NCBI RefSeq assembly: GCF_013836145.1
Contig: NZ_CP057483.1
Coordinates: 1,612,001 to 1,676,000, forward strand
Origin: Citrobacter sp. RHB25-C09
GTDB taxonomy: Bacteria > Pseudomonadota > Gammaproteobacteria > Enterobacterales > Enterobacteriaceae
Length of the DNA stretch: 64,000 bases
Reading direction: 5' to 3'
The translations under genes and the position numbers were made by a program. The notes below the pieces were generated by a model. That model did not search any database. It saw only the letters and a list, made by a program, of their open reading frames with translations, and was not told the DNA's origin. Below are positions 43,285 to 52,756 of the stretch, piece by piece (the first letter of the stretch is position 1; each line of letters opens with the position of its first letter).

Positions 43285-43902
43285 ATGACAACCCAATATG
43301 GATTTTTTATTGACTCCAGTCGTTGCACCGGTTGTAAAACCTGCGAACTGGCCTGTAAAGACTACAAAGACTTAACCCCCGACGTCAGCTTCCGCCGCAT
43401 CTATGAATATGCTGGCGGCGACTGGCAGGAAGACAACGGTGTCTGGAATCAGAACGTCTTTGCTTACTATCTGTCGATTGCCTGCAACCACTGCGAAGAT
43501 CCGGCCTGTACCAAGGTTTGCCCAAGCGGGGCGATGCATAAGCGGGAAGATGGCTTTGTGGTCGTGGATGAGGATATTTGCATAGGCTGTCGCTATTGCC
43601 ATATGGCCTGTCCATATGGTGCGCCACAGTACAATGCGGCCAAAGGTCATATGACCAAATGCGACGGCTGTCATGAGCGGGTAGCGGACGGTAAGAAACC
43701 GATTTGTGTGGAGTCCTGTCCGCTGCGTGCACTGGACTTCGGACCCATCGATGAATTACGCAAAACGCATGGTGAACTGGCGGCTGTTGCTCCGCTACCG
43801 GGGGCGCATTTCACCAAACCGTGCATTGTTATAAAACCTAATGATAACAGTCGCCCAACGGGTGATACCACGGGTTATCTGGCAAACCCGAAGGAGGTGT
43901 AA
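43285..43902 (+). CDS. dmsB: Dimethyl sulfoxide reductase, iron-sulfur subunit B
   Basis: 205-residue electron-transfer subunit with four [4Fe-4S] clusters. The cysteine motifs are CTGCKTCELAC, CNHCEDPACTKVC, CIGCRYCHMAC and CDGC. It passes electrons from DmsC to DmsA. It starts 10 bases after dmsA and ends 1 base before dmsC, with an aaggaggtgt ribosome-binding site for dmsC inside its end. Confidence 0.98.
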   Translation: MTTQYGFFIDSSRCTGCKTCELACKDYKDLTPDVSFRRIYEYAGGDWQEDNGVWNQNVFAYYLSIACNHCEDPACTKVCPSGAMHKREDGFVVVDEDICIGCRYCHMACPYGAPQYNAAKGHMTKCDGCHERVADGKKPICVESCPLRALDFGPIDELRKTHGELAAVAPLPGAHFTKPCIVIKPNDNSRPTGDTTGYLANPKEV

Positions 43903-43903
43903 G

Positions 43904-44767
43904 ATGGGAAGTGGATGGCATGAATGGCCGCTGATGATCTTCACGATCTTCGGGCAATGTGTCGTTGGGGGCTTTATCGTTCTGGCACTGGCGCTGATGA
44001 AAGGCGAACTTCGCAGCGACGCGCAGCAGCGCGTGATAAACGGCATGTTCGCTCTGTGGGTTCTGATGGGCATCGGCTTTATCGCGTCTATGCTGCATCT
44101 GGGATCACCGATGCGGGCATTTAACTCGCTAAACCGGGTCGGTTCTTCAGCGTTAAGTAATGAAATTGCCAGCGGTTCCATTTTCTTCGCCATTGGCGGG
44201 ATCGGCTGGTTACTGTGCGTGCTTAAAAAAATGACACCGTCGCTGCGCACTCTGTGGCTGGCGCTGACCATGATTCTGGGCGTGCTCTTCGTCTGGATGA
44301 TGGTGCGCGTATATAACAGCATTGATACAGTGCCCACCTGGTATAGCATCTGGACGCCGGTGGGCTTCTTCCTGACGCTGTTTATGGCGGGACCGTTGCT
44401 GGGTTATCTGCTTCTGCGTTTAGCGGGCGTGGATGGCTGGGCGATGCGCCTGTTGCCTGCTGTTTCGCTGTTGGCGCTGATGGTCAGTGCGGTAATGTCT
44501 GTGATGCAGGGGGCTGAACTGGCGACCATTCACAGTTCAATCCAACAGGCGTCTACGCTGGTGCCTGACTATGGCTCACTGATGGCGTGGCGTATCGTGG
44601 TGCTGGCGGCGGCACTGTGCTGCTGGATTGTGCCCCAGCTTAAAGGCTATCAGCCTGCGGTTCCGCTGCTTTCAGTGGCGTTCATTCTCATGCTGGTGGG
44701 AGAACTGATTGGGCGCGGCGTGTTCTACGGCCTGCATATGACCGTGGGCGTGGCGGTAGCGAGTTAA
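43904..44767 (+). CDS. dmsC: Dimethyl sulfoxide reductase, membrane anchor subunit C
   Basis: 287-residue membrane protein with eight hydrophobic helices that anchors DmsAB and oxidises menaquinol. The start is the ATG at 43904 (MGSGWHEWPLMIFT) behind a perfect aaggaggtgt; the frame open upstream lies inside dmsB. HLGSPMRAFNSLNRVGSS is the conserved quinol-site region. Length equals E. coli DmsC. Confidence 0.97.
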   Translation: MGSGWHEWPLMIFTIFGQCVVGGFIVLALALMKGELRSDAQQRVINGMFALWVLMGIGFIASMLHLGSPMRAFNSLNRVGSSALSNEIASGSIFFAIGGIGWLLCVLKKMTPSLRTLWLALTMILGVLFVWMMVRVYNSIDTVPTWYSIWTPVGFFLTLFMAGPLLGYLLLRLAGVDGWAMRLLPAVSLLALMVSAVMSVMQGAELATIHSSIQQASTLVPDYGSLMAWRIVVLAAALCCWIVPQLKGYQPAVPLLSVAFILMLVGELIGRGVFYGLHMTVGVAVAS

Positions 44768-44775
44768 TCCGCAAT

Positions 44776-44822
44776 ATGCCGGATGGTTCGTAGGCCTGAT
44801 AAGCGAACCGCCATCAGGCACA
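44776..44822. repeat. REP-type element after dmsC
   Basis: atgccggatggttcg and cgaaccgccatcaggca are facing halves of a REP-type palindrome, with taggcctgataagcg between. Confidence 0.65.
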
Positions 44823-44830
44823 TACTCATT

Positions 44831-44854
44831 CCGGGGCTTTCGCCCCGGTTTTTA
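44831..44854 (+). terminator. Terminator of dmsABC
   Basis: ccggggc and gccccgg pair over tttc and a T-run follows. It separates dmsC from the convergent ycaC. Confidence 0.9.
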
Positions 44855-45478
44855 TTTCTGTTTGGTTAATGTGTCGTAGCTGGTCATCAGGTTACGGTAA
44901 TCAGGAATGTGGTTGGAGAAGAGCGTCGCCAGCCCTTCAATGTCATTACGCCAGTCGCGGTGAAGTTCACACGCCACGCCAAACCATGTCATCAACTGCG
45001 CACCCGCTTGTGACATCCGATCCCACGCTGAATGACGGGTAATTTCATTGAATGTACCGGAAGCGTCGGTCACCACAAAAACGTCAAAACCTTCCTCAAT
45101 GGCAGACAGAGCAGGGAATGCCACGCATACCTCAGTGACAACGCCCGCAATAATCAGTTGTTTTTTCCCGGTGGCTTTAACGGCGTTGACGAAGTCTTCG
45201 TTATCCCAGGCGTTGATATTACCCGGACGCGCAATGTAGGGGGCGTCAGGAAACTGTGCTTTCAGTTCGGGAACCAACGGGCCGTTTGGACCGGTTTCAA
45301 AACTGGTAGTAAGAATGGTGGGGAGATTGAAATACTTTGCTAAATCGCCCAGTGCGAGCACGTTGTTTTTAAATTTGTCAGGGTCGATATCTCTGACCAA
45401 TGAAAGGAGTCCTGCCTGATGGTCCACCAAAAGCACGGCGGCATCATTTTTATCGAGACGAACATAAGGCCTGGTCAT
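44852..45478 (-). CDS. ycaC: Cysteine hydrolase family protein YcaC
   Basis: 208-residue isochorismatase-like hydrolase. The catalytic Cys is in VVTEVCVAFPA, with the Asp of LLVDHQAGLL and the Lys of ATGKKQL completing the triad. The ATG at 45478 (MTRPYVRLDKNDAAV) matches the E. coli start; 20 more residues are open upstream. The E. coli protein forms a ring-shaped octamer, its substrate unknown. Confidence 0.95.
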   Translation of the reverse strand: MTRPYVRLDKNDAAVLLVDHQAGLLSLVRDIDPDKFKNNVLALGDLAKYFNLPTILTTSFETGPNGPLVPELKAQFPDAPYIARPGNINAWDNEDFVNAVKATGKKQLIIAGVVTEVCVAFPALSAIEEGFDVFVVTDASGTFNEITRHSAWDRMSQAGAQLMTWFGVACELHRDWRNDIEGLATLFSNHIPDYRNLMTSYDTLTKQK

Positions 45479-45727
45479 ACTCTTCTCCTTTTGTATATCA
45501 GCTATGCGCTTAAGACCCTTCCGATATAGAAGCGTCACTCAAAGCATAGAACGGAAAAATAATGCTGCCGGAACTATGAGATTTTTCGACTAAACGAAAC
45601 GCAACTCTGTTGCGGTAAATCAATAAAAACAGTGACCTGAACGAGCCCTGGTACTTATGAAAGTGTTTCTTAATCAAAAAATTGAATCGAAGGGAGAAAG
45701 GGGGCGCCGCGCGGCGGTTTCAGCCGA

Positions 45728-45756
45728 TTGACAATGTTTTTGTTGGTGGCATGATG
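45728..45756 (+). promoter_or_regulatory. Candidate ycaD promoter
   Basis: A perfect TTGACA -35 (45728-45733) is followed by catgat at 45750-45755, a fair -10 at 16 bases. It is the best promoter in the 313-base ycaC-ycaD gap, which otherwise shows no gene or repeat. Confidence 0.4.
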
Positions 45757-45791
45757 CGCGTGAAATTTGAACTTCCTCACGGTTTATACTC

Positions 45792-46940
45792 ATGTCCACC
45801 TATACCCGGCCTGTCATGCTTTTGCTGTCTGGCCTCTTGTTGTTGACCCTGGCGATCGCAGTGTTAAATACGCTCGTTCCGTTATGGCTCGCCAGAGAGA
45901 ATCTGCCCACCTGGCAGGTGGGTGTCATCAGTTCGTCCTATTTTACCGGCAACCTGGTGGGAACACTGCTGACGGGGTATTTAATTAAACGCCTTGGGTT
46001 TAACCGCAGTTACTATCTGGCGTCGCTGATTTTTGCCGCTGGCTGCGTTGGGCTCGGCGTCATGGTGGGGTTCTGGAGTTGGATGGCCTGGCGTTTCATT
46101 GCAGGCGTGGGCTGCGCGATGATTTGGGTCGTTGTTGAAAGTGCGCTGATGTGCAGCGGTACTTCGCGCAACCGTGGGCGACTGCTGGCCGCCTATATGA
46201 TGGTCTATTACGTCGGGACATTCCTCGGTCAACTGCTGGTTAGTAAAGTATCGACGGAATTAATGAGCGTTCTGCCGTGGGTCACGGGAATGGTTCTGGC
46301 CGGGATTTTACCTCTTCTCTTTACACGCATCCTTAATCAGCAAGCGGAAGTACAAAATACGACGCCGATTACCGCCATGCTGAAACTGCGTCAGGCGCGG
46401 CTGGGTGTGAATGGCTGCATCATTTCAGGCATTGTTCTGGGGTCGCTGTATGGCCTGATGCCGCTGTACCTCAACCACCAGGGGATGAGTAACGCCAGTA
46501 TTGGTTTCTGGATGGCGGTGCTGGTCAGCGCGGGGATACTTGGGCAATGGCCAATTGGCCGTCTGGCAGACAAATTTGGTCGCCTGCTGGTGCTGCGCGT
46601 CCAGGTGTTCGTGGTCATCCTTGGTAGCATGGCGATGTTAAGCCAGGCCGCAATGGCACCCGCGCTGTTTATCCTTGGTGCGGCGGGTTTTACGCTCTAT
46701 CCGGTAGCCATGGCCTGGGCCTGCGAAAAGGTTGAGCATCACCAACTCGTCGCCATGAATCAGGCGCTGTTGCTAAGCTATACCGTCGGCAGTCTGCTGG
46801 GTCCTTCGTTCACCGCAATGTTGATGCAGAATTATTCTGATAATCTCCTTTTTATTATGATTGCCAGCGTTTCGTTTATTTATTTACTGATGTTGCTGCG
46901 CAATGCAGGGCAAACACCGGATCCGGTTGCTCATATTTAA
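45792..46940 (+). CDS. ycaD: MFS-type transporter YcaD
   Basis: 382-residue inner-membrane protein with twelve hydrophobic helices. The MFS loop motif appears as GYLIKRLGFNRSYY after helix 2 and GRLADKFGRLLVL after helix 8. Length and sequence match E. coli YcaD. The substrate is not known. Confidence 0.94.
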   Translation: MSTYTRPVMLLLSGLLLLTLAIAVLNTLVPLWLARENLPTWQVGVISSSYFTGNLVGTLLTGYLIKRLGFNRSYYLASLIFAAGCVGLGVMVGFWSWMAWRFIAGVGCAMIWVVVESALMCSGTSRNRGRLLAAYMMVYYVGTFLGQLLVSKVSTELMSVLPWVTGMVLAGILPLLFTRILNQQAEVQNTTPITAMLKLRQARLGVNGCIISGIVLGSLYGLMPLYLNHQGMSNASIGFWMAVLVSAGILGQWPIGRLADKFGRLLVLRVQVFVVILGSMAMLSQAAMAPALFILGAAGFTLYPVAMAWACEKVEHHQLVAMNQALLLSYTVGSLLGPSFTAMLMQNYSDNLLFIMIASVSFIYLLMLLRNAGQTPDPVAHI

Positions 46941-46947
46941 TACAGTA

Positions 46948-46987
46948 CAAACAGTATGCAAGCCTTGGATAGTGCATACTGTTTGTG
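46948..46987. repeat. Perfect 14-bp inverted repeat between ycaD and ycaM
   Basis: Arms acaaacagtatgca (46948-46961) and tgcatactgtttgt (46974-46987) flank 12 bases. No T-run follows. A related half, atatactgcttgt, recurs at about 47023. It may be a transcription hairpin for ycaD or an operator for ycaM. Confidence 0.6.
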
Positions 46988-47159
46988 TATATATGCCAGT
47001 AAATAATTGAATTGTGATAATATATACTGCTTGTCTGCAAATAAAATGTGCAGAAGGTTAGAATTTTTCACTCCTCCAATATCCCTTTTGTCTTTTACCC
47101 CGCATAATTCTTCGCCTAATTTAATATTAATCAAAATAGCGTTTACGAAGGATTGCATT

Positions 47160-48581
47160 ATGGCGGGTGAACAGGAGAAGCAGTTGCGGTGGTACAACAT
47201 CGCACTGATGTCATTTATCACGGTCTGGGGTTTCGGCAACGTAGTGAATAACTATGCCAACCAGGGGCTGGTGGTCGTTTTTTCATGGGTCTTTATTTTT
47301 GCCCTCTACTTTATTCCCTATGCGCTGATCGTCGGTCAGTTAGGGTCGACGTTTAAAGATGGCAAGGGTGGCGTCAGTACCTGGATCAAACATACGATGG
47401 GGCCGGGGCTGGCCTATCTTGCCGCATGGACCTATTGGGTTGTCCATATTCCCTATCTGGCGCAGAAGCCGCAGGCGATTTTAATCGCGCTGGGATGGGC
47501 ACTCAAAGGTGACGGCTCGCTAATCAAAGAGTATACGGTGGTGGCGCTGCAAGGACTCACCCTGGTGCTGTTTGTCTTCTTTATGTGGGTTGCGTCGCGT
47601 GGGATGAAATCCCTGAAGATTGTCGGTTCGGTTGCGGGGATCGCCATGTTCGTGATGTCGATTCTGTATGTGGTCATGGCAGTTACGGCACCGGCCATTA
47701 CTGATGTTGAAATCGCGACGACAAATATCACATGGGAAACGTTTATTCCCCATTTTGATTTCACATATATTACGACGATATCCATGCTGGTATTTGCCGT
47801 TGGCGGTGCTGAAAAGATCTCTCCGTATGTGAATCAGACGCGTAATCCAGGAAGGGAATTTCCAAAGGGAATGTTGTTCCTGGCGGTTATGGTTGCCGTA
47901 TGTGCCATTCTGGGATCGTTGGCGATGGGTATGATGTTTGATTCCAGGAATATTCCCGATGACTTAATGACCAACGGGCAATATTACGCCTTTCAGAAAT
48001 TAGGTGAATATTACCATATGGGCAATTCCCTGATGGTTATTTACGCGATTGCCAACACATTGGGTCAGGTTGCCGCGCTGGTCTTCTCCATCGACGCCCC
48101 GCTGAAAGTTTTACTGGGTGATGCCGACAGTAAATATATTCCACAACGCCTCTGCCGGACCAACGCTTCCGGAACCCCGGTCAACGGGTATCTCCTGACG
48201 CTGGTGCTGGTGGCTATTTTGATTATGCTGCCTACGCTTGGCATCGGGGATATGAACAATTTGTACAAATGGCTGCTGAACCTTAACTCAGTCGTGATGC
48301 CGCTGCGCTATTTGTGGGTGTTTGTCGCGTTCATTGCAGTCATTCGTCTTGCGCAGAAATATAAGCCGGAATATGTGTTTATTCGAAATCGTCCGCTGGC
48401 GCTCACCGTGGGTATCTGGTGCTTTGCCTTTACCGCGTTTGCCTGTTTGACCGGTATCTTCCCGAAAATGGAGGCGTTCACGCCGGAATGGACGTTCCAG
48501 CTTACGCTGAATATCGTCACGCCGTTTGTACTGGTGGGATTAGGATTGATATTCCCGCTGCTGGCGAGAAGAGGGCGCTAA
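47160..48581 (+). CDS. ycaM: APC-family amino acid transporter YcaM
   Basis: 473-residue inner-membrane transporter of the amino acid-polyamine-organocation superfamily, about twelve helices. It starts MAGEQEKQLRWYNIAL at the ATG 47160, with cgaagga upstream; the open frame 51 codons longer is promoter DNA. GGVSTWIKHTMGPGLAYLAAW and VGGAEKISPYVNQTRNPG are conserved with E. coli YcaM. The substrate is unproven. In K-12 ycaN and ycaK follow; here pflA follows at once. Confidence 0.93.
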   Translation: MAGEQEKQLRWYNIALMSFITVWGFGNVVNNYANQGLVVVFSWVFIFALYFIPYALIVGQLGSTFKDGKGGVSTWIKHTMGPGLAYLAAWTYWVVHIPYLAQKPQAILIALGWALKGDGSLIKEYTVVALQGLTLVLFVFFMWVASRGMKSLKIVGSVAGIAMFVMSILYVVMAVTAPAITDVEIATTNITWETFIPHFDFTYITTISMLVFAVGGAEKISPYVNQTRNPGREFPKGMLFLAVMVAVCAILGSLAMGMMFDSRNIPDDLMTNGQYYAFQKLGEYYHMGNSLMVIYAIANTLGQVAALVFSIDAPLKVLLGDADSKYIPQRLCRTNASGTPVNGYLLTLVLVAILIMLPTLGIGDMNNLYKWLLNLNSVVMPLRYLWVFVAFIAVIRLAQKYKPEYVFIRNRPLALTVGIWCFAFTAFACLTGIFPKMEAFTPEWTFQLTLNIVTPFVLVGLGLIFPLLARRGR

Positions 48582-48590
48582 GAAGATAAG

Positions 48591-48619
48591 CGGTGGGTAA
48601 TGAAGAGAATTACCCACCG
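48591..48619. terminator. Hairpin between convergent ycaM and pflA
   Basis: cggtgggtaat and attacccaccg pair perfectly. The neighbouring tracts are only weakly T-rich, so it may serve as a terminator for either gene. Confidence 0.6.
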
Positions 48620-48625
48620 TTAAAA

Positions 48626-49366
48626 TTAATACATCACTTTATGACCATATTGCTCGAGAATGCCTTTCACGCGCTCCATGGTTTCTTTCTTCGGTGGTTT
48701 AACGCCGTCCAGCTTGTACTCTTCGCCCATGGCCACCCATTTGTGTTTGCCCAGCTCGTGATACGGCAGCAGTTCGATTTTTTCCACGTTGCCCATATCG
48801 CGGGTAAACTCGCCGAGGCGATGCGCGGAGTCGTCATCGTCTGACCAGCCCGGCACCACAACGTAGCGGATCCAGACGTTAATATCTTTATTGGCCAGAT
48901 AACGGGCGAACTCCAGCGTGCGGTGGTTAGAAACGCCGACCAGGTTCTGGTGGATCTCATCGTTCATTTGCTTCAGGTCGAGCATCACTAGGTCGGTCAC
49001 TTCCAGCAGTTCGTCAATGACCGGGTCGTAACGACGGACGAAACCGTTGGTGTCCAGGCAGGTGTGGATCCCTTCTTTTTTACAGGCGCGGAACCAGTCA
49101 CGCACAAATTCTGCTTGCAGGATCGCCTCACCACCTGATGCCGTCACGCCGCCGCCAGACGCGTTCATAAAGTGGCGGTAGGTCACGACCTCTTTCATCA
49201 GTTCGTCAACGGTAACTTCTTTGCCGCCGTGCGTATCCCATGTGTCGCGGTTGTGACAGTACAGGCAGCGCATCAGGCAGCCCTGGAAAAAGGTGATAAA
49301 GCGGATACCTGGCCCATCAACGGTGCCACAGGATTCAAAGGAGTGAATGCGACCAATAACTGACAT
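48626..49366 (-). CDS. pflA: Pyruvate formate-lyase activating enzyme
   Basis: 246-residue radical-SAM enzyme that makes the glycyl radical on PflB. The cluster motif is CLMRCLYCHNRD (Cx3Cx2C), followed by SGGEAILQ for SAM binding. The start at 49366 (MSVIGRIHSFESCGTVDGPG) matches E. coli; nine more residues upstream are not needed. It lies downstream of pflB with a hairpin in the gap. Confidence 0.97.
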   Translation of the reverse strand: MSVIGRIHSFESCGTVDGPGIRFITFFQGCLMRCLYCHNRDTWDTHGGKEVTVDELMKEVVTYRHFMNASGGGVTASGGEAILQAEFVRDWFRACKKEGIHTCLDTNGFVRRYDPVIDELLEVTDLVMLDLKQMNDEIHQNLVGVSNHRTLEFARYLANKDINVWIRYVVVPGWSDDDDSAHRLGEFTRDMGNVEKIELLPYHELGKHKWVAMGEEYKLDGVKPPKKETMERVKGILEQYGHKVMY

Positions 49367-49502
49367 TGCGGTGTTTCTCCAGATGTGGCCCATCCGGGGC
49401 CTGTTGTATGCGCACAGCTCATGGGCTGTGTCGAGTCTGTTTTGGCAGATACCCTAAGTATAGATAGCTGACAAACCAGGCTGCGAGGGTGGGCTATTTG
49501 CT

Positions 49503-49530
49503 AAAAAGGCCCCACTTACGTGGAGCCTTT
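49503..49530 (-). terminator. Terminator between pflB and pflA
   Basis: On the - strand aaaggctccac pairs with gtggggccttt and a short T-run follows. It lowers pflA expression relative to pflB. Confidence 0.8.
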
Positions 49531-49559
49531 ATTGTACGCTGTTTCAGTCAGACAAGGAA

Positions 49560-51842
49560 TTACATGGTCTGAGTGAAGGTACGAGTAATAACGTCCTGCT
49601 GCTGTTCTTTAGTCAGGGAGTTAAAACGTACTGCGTAACCAGATACACGAATGGTCAGCTGAGGATATTTCTCAGGGTGTTCCATCGCATCCAGCAGCAT
49701 TTCACGGTTCATGACGTTCACGTTCAGGTGCTGACCACCTTCAATGGACGCTTCGTGATGGAAGTAACCATCCATCAGACCCGCGAGGTTAGTTTTACGG
49801 ACTTCGTCGTCTTTACCCAGCGCGTTTGGAACGATAGAGAAGGTGTAAGAGATACCATCTTTCGCGTAAGCAAACGGCAGTTTAGCCACGGAGGTCAGAG
49901 AGGCAACAGCACCTTTCTGGTCACGACCGTGCATCGGGTTAGCACCAGGTCCGAACGGCGCGCCAGCACGACGACCGTCTGGGGTGTTACCCGTTTTCTT
50001 ACCATACACAACGTTAGAGGTGATGGTCAGAACAGACTGAGTCGGGATAGCGTCACGGTAGGTTTTGAGTTTCTGAATTTTCTTCATGAAACGTTCTACC
50101 AGGTCAACCGCCAGGTCATCAACACGAGCGTCGTTGTTACCAAACTGCGGATATTCGCCTTCGATTTCGAAGTCGATAGCCAGACCGTCTTCGTCACGAA
50201 TCGGTTTAACTTTCGCATATTTGATTGCAGACAGGGAGTCAGCCGCAACGGACAGACCAGCGATACCACACGCCATGGTGCGGATAACGTCACGGTCGTG
50301 CAGCGCCATCAACGAAGCTTCGTAGCTGTACTTGTCGTGCATGTAGTGGATGATGTTCAGTGCGGTGACATACTGCTTAGCCAGCCAGTCCATGAAGTGA
50401 TCCATACGCTCCATCACTTCGTCAAAGTTCAGAAGATCGCCTTTGATCGGCTCAGACTTAGGACCAACCTGCATTTTCAGTTTTTCATCAACGCCGCCGT
50501 TGATAGCGTACAGCATGGTTTTCGCCAGGTTTGCACGCGCACCGAAGAACTGCATTTGTTTACCAACAACCATCGGGCTTACGCAGCAAGCGATAGCGTA
50601 GTCGTCGTTGTTGAAGTCCGGACGCATCAGGTCATCGTTCTCGTATTGCAGAGAAGAGGTGTCGATGGACACTTTAGCGGCGAATTTCTTGAAGTTCAGA
50701 GGCAGTTTTTCAGACCACAGAACGGTGATGTTCGGCTCCGGAGAAGGACCCATGGTGTACAGGGTGTTCAGGAAGCGGAAGCTGTTTTTGGTTACCAGAG
50801 TACGGCCGTCAACGCCCATACCGCCGATAGATTCAGTTGCCCAGATCGGGTCACCAGAGAACAGTTCATCATATTCTGGGGTACGCAGGAAGCGAACCAT
50901 ACGCAGTTTCATGACCAGGTGGTCAATCATTTCCTGAGCATCTTGTTCAGTGATTTTGCCTGCTTTCAGGTCACGTTCGATGTACGCATCCAGGAAGGTG
51001 GAGACACGACCGAAGGACATTGCTGCACCGTTCTGAGACTTAACCGCAGCCAGGTAGCCGAAGTAAGTCCACTGGATAGCTTCCTGAGCGTTGGTTGCCG
51101 GACCAGAGATATCGCAGCCGTATTTAGCCGCCATCTCTTTGATCTGACCCAGAGCGCGGTGCTGTTCTGCAATTTCTTCACGCAGACGGATAGTCGCTTC
51201 CAGGTTTACGCCATTTTCCAGATCGGACTGCAGAGACACGAACTGAGCGTATTTGTCTTTCATCAGGAAGTCGATACCGTACAGCGCAACGCGACGGTAG
51301 TCACCGATGATACGACCACGGCCATACGCATCTGGCAGACCAGTCAGAACGCCAGATTTACGGCAGTTCAGAATGTCTTTGGTATAAACATCGAATACAC
51401 CCTGGTTGTGGGTTTTACGATATTCGGTGAAGATTTTTTTCAGCATCGGATCCAGTTCGCGATTGTACGCTTTGCAGGAACCTTCAACCATTTTGATACC
51501 ACCGAACGGAATGATTGCGCGTTTCAGTGGTGCTTCAGTCTGCAGACCAACGATTTTCTCAAGGGCTTTGTTGATGTAGCCAGCATCGTGAGAAGTGATG
51601 GTGGAAGCAACAGAGGTGTCAAAATCAACTGGCGCGTGAGTGCGGTTTTCCAGTTTAACGCCTTCCATTACGCTGTCCCACAGCTTGGTGGTCGCGTCAG
51701 TCGCGCCAGCCAGGAAGGATTCGTCACCCTCATATGGAGTGTAGTTTTTCTGAATGAAGTCACGGACGTTTACTTCATTCTGCCAGTCACCTTTGGTAAA
51801 ACCTTCCCAGGCTGTGGCTAACTTTTCATTAAGCTCGGACAT
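49560..51842 (-). CDS. pflB: Formate acetyltransferase (pyruvate formate-lyase)
   Basis: 760-residue glycyl-radical enzyme that converts pyruvate and CoA to formate and acetyl-CoA during fermentation. The adjacent active-site cysteines are in AIACCVSPM, and the radical Gly in VSGYAVRFNSL near the C-terminus. Length equals E. coli PflB. A strand-opposite frame of 714 codons is a shadow of its strongly biased codons. It is co-transcribed with focA (56-base gap). Confidence 0.98.
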   Translation of the reverse strand: MSELNEKLATAWEGFTKGDWQNEVNVRDFIQKNYTPYEGDESFLAGATDATTKLWDSVMEGVKLENRTHAPVDFDTSVASTITSHDAGYINKALEKIVGLQTEAPLKRAIIPFGGIKMVEGSCKAYNRELDPMLKKIFTEYRKTHNQGVFDVYTKDILNCRKSGVLTGLPDAYGRGRIIGDYRRVALYGIDFLMKDKYAQFVSLQSDLENGVNLEATIRLREEIAEQHRALGQIKEMAAKYGCDISGPATNAQEAIQWTYFGYLAAVKSQNGAAMSFGRVSTFLDAYIERDLKAGKITEQDAQEMIDHLVMKLRMVRFLRTPEYDELFSGDPIWATESIGGMGVDGRTLVTKNSFRFLNTLYTMGPSPEPNITVLWSEKLPLNFKKFAAKVSIDTSSLQYENDDLMRPDFNNDDYAIACCVSPMVVGKQMQFFGARANLAKTMLYAINGGVDEKLKMQVGPKSEPIKGDLLNFDEVMERMDHFMDWLAKQYVTALNIIHYMHDKYSYEASLMALHDRDVIRTMACGIAGLSVAADSLSAIKYAKVKPIRDEDGLAIDFEIEGEYPQFGNNDARVDDLAVDLVERFMKKIQKLKTYRDAIPTQSVLTITSNVVYGKKTGNTPDGRRAGAPFGPGANPMHGRDQKGAVASLTSVAKLPFAYAKDGISYTFSIVPNALGKDDEVRKTNLAGLMDGYFHHEASIEGGQHLNVNVMNREMLLDAMEHPEKYPQLTIRVSGYAVRFNSLTKEQQQDVITRTFTQTM

Positions 51843-51898
51843 GTAACACCTACCTTCTTAAGTGGATTTTTTATTTACTACGTGAAACTGGCATCAAA

Positions 51899-52756
51899 TT
51901 AATGATGATCGTTGCCACGCAGGTAAATGACCCAGTATGTCAACCCAACCAGTAAACCGCCGCCGATAATGTTGCCGATCGTAACCGGAATCAGATTATC
52001 AGTGATGAAGTTCATCACGGTCAGGTGAGAAAATTGTTCCGGTGCTGAACCTACGGCGGTCCAGAATTCCGGGGTGGCGAAATCACGGATTATGATACCC
52101 ATCGGGATCATAAACATATTAGCGATACTGTGCTCAAAACCGCTGGCGACAAACATAGCTACCGGTAAAACCATGATGAAAGCTTTATCCATCAGGCTAC
52201 GGCCTGAATAGCTCATCCATACGGCCAGGCAGACCATCAGGTTTGCAAGGATGCCGAGAGCGACGGCTTCAACAAAAGTATGGTGCATTTTATGGTCGGC
52301 CGTTTGCAGAACATTCATTCCCCATTGACCATTCGCAACCATGTATTCGCCAGAAAGCCACATCAAAAGCACAAAGAGCAGGCAACCTACCAGGTTACCA
52401 AAATAGACGTTGAGCCAGTTCTTCGCCAGTTGGCCCCAGGTGATACGTCCACTGGCCTTCGCGACAACAATCAGCACGGTTGAAGTGAAGAGATCGGCGC
52501 CGCAGATGACGCAAAGAATCAACCCCAGAGAGAAGCAGATACCGCCTACCAGTTTTGCCATACCAAAGGGCATCGTTCCCGTGCCGGTCGTTGCAGTGAT
52601 ATAGAAAACGAAAGCGATAGAAATGAACATACCGGCAGTAATTGCCAGATAGAAAGTCTTAAGCGGATGTTTCGTTGCTTTATAGACACCTGCTTCTTCG
52701 GCCACTTTGGCCATTGCAGCAGGAAGAATAAGATCAAAAGGGTTGTCAGCTTTCAC
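51899..52756 (-). CDS. focA: Formate channel FocA
   Basis: 285-residue pentameric formate channel with six helices. The start is taken as GTG at 52756 (KADNPFDLILPAAMAKVAEEAG), as in E. coli; 14 more open codons precede it. SIAFVFYITATTGTGTMPFGMAKLVGG and GFEHSIANMF (with the pore His) are conserved. FocA carries formate made by PflB out of, and back into, the cell. Confidence 0.97.
   Translation of the reverse strand: MKADNPFDLILPAAMAKVAEEAGVYKATKHPLKTFYLAITAGMFISIAFVFYITATTGTGTMPFGMAKLVGGICFSLGLILCVICGADLFTSTVLIVVAKASGRITWGQLAKNWLNVYFGNLVGCLLFVLLMWLSGEYMVANGQWGMNVLQTADHKMHHTFVEAVALGILANLMVCLAVWMSYSGRSLMDKAFIMVLPVAMFVASGFEHSIANMFMIPMGIIIRDFATPEFWTAVGSAPEQFSHLTVMNFITDNLIPVTIGNIIGGGLLVGLTYWVIYLRGNDHH

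Noticed and set aside
49677..51821. 714-codon open frame opposite pflB on the + strand
   Set aside because: It is the mirror of a highly biased gene. It has no ribosome-binding site or known domain, and pflB fully explains the region.
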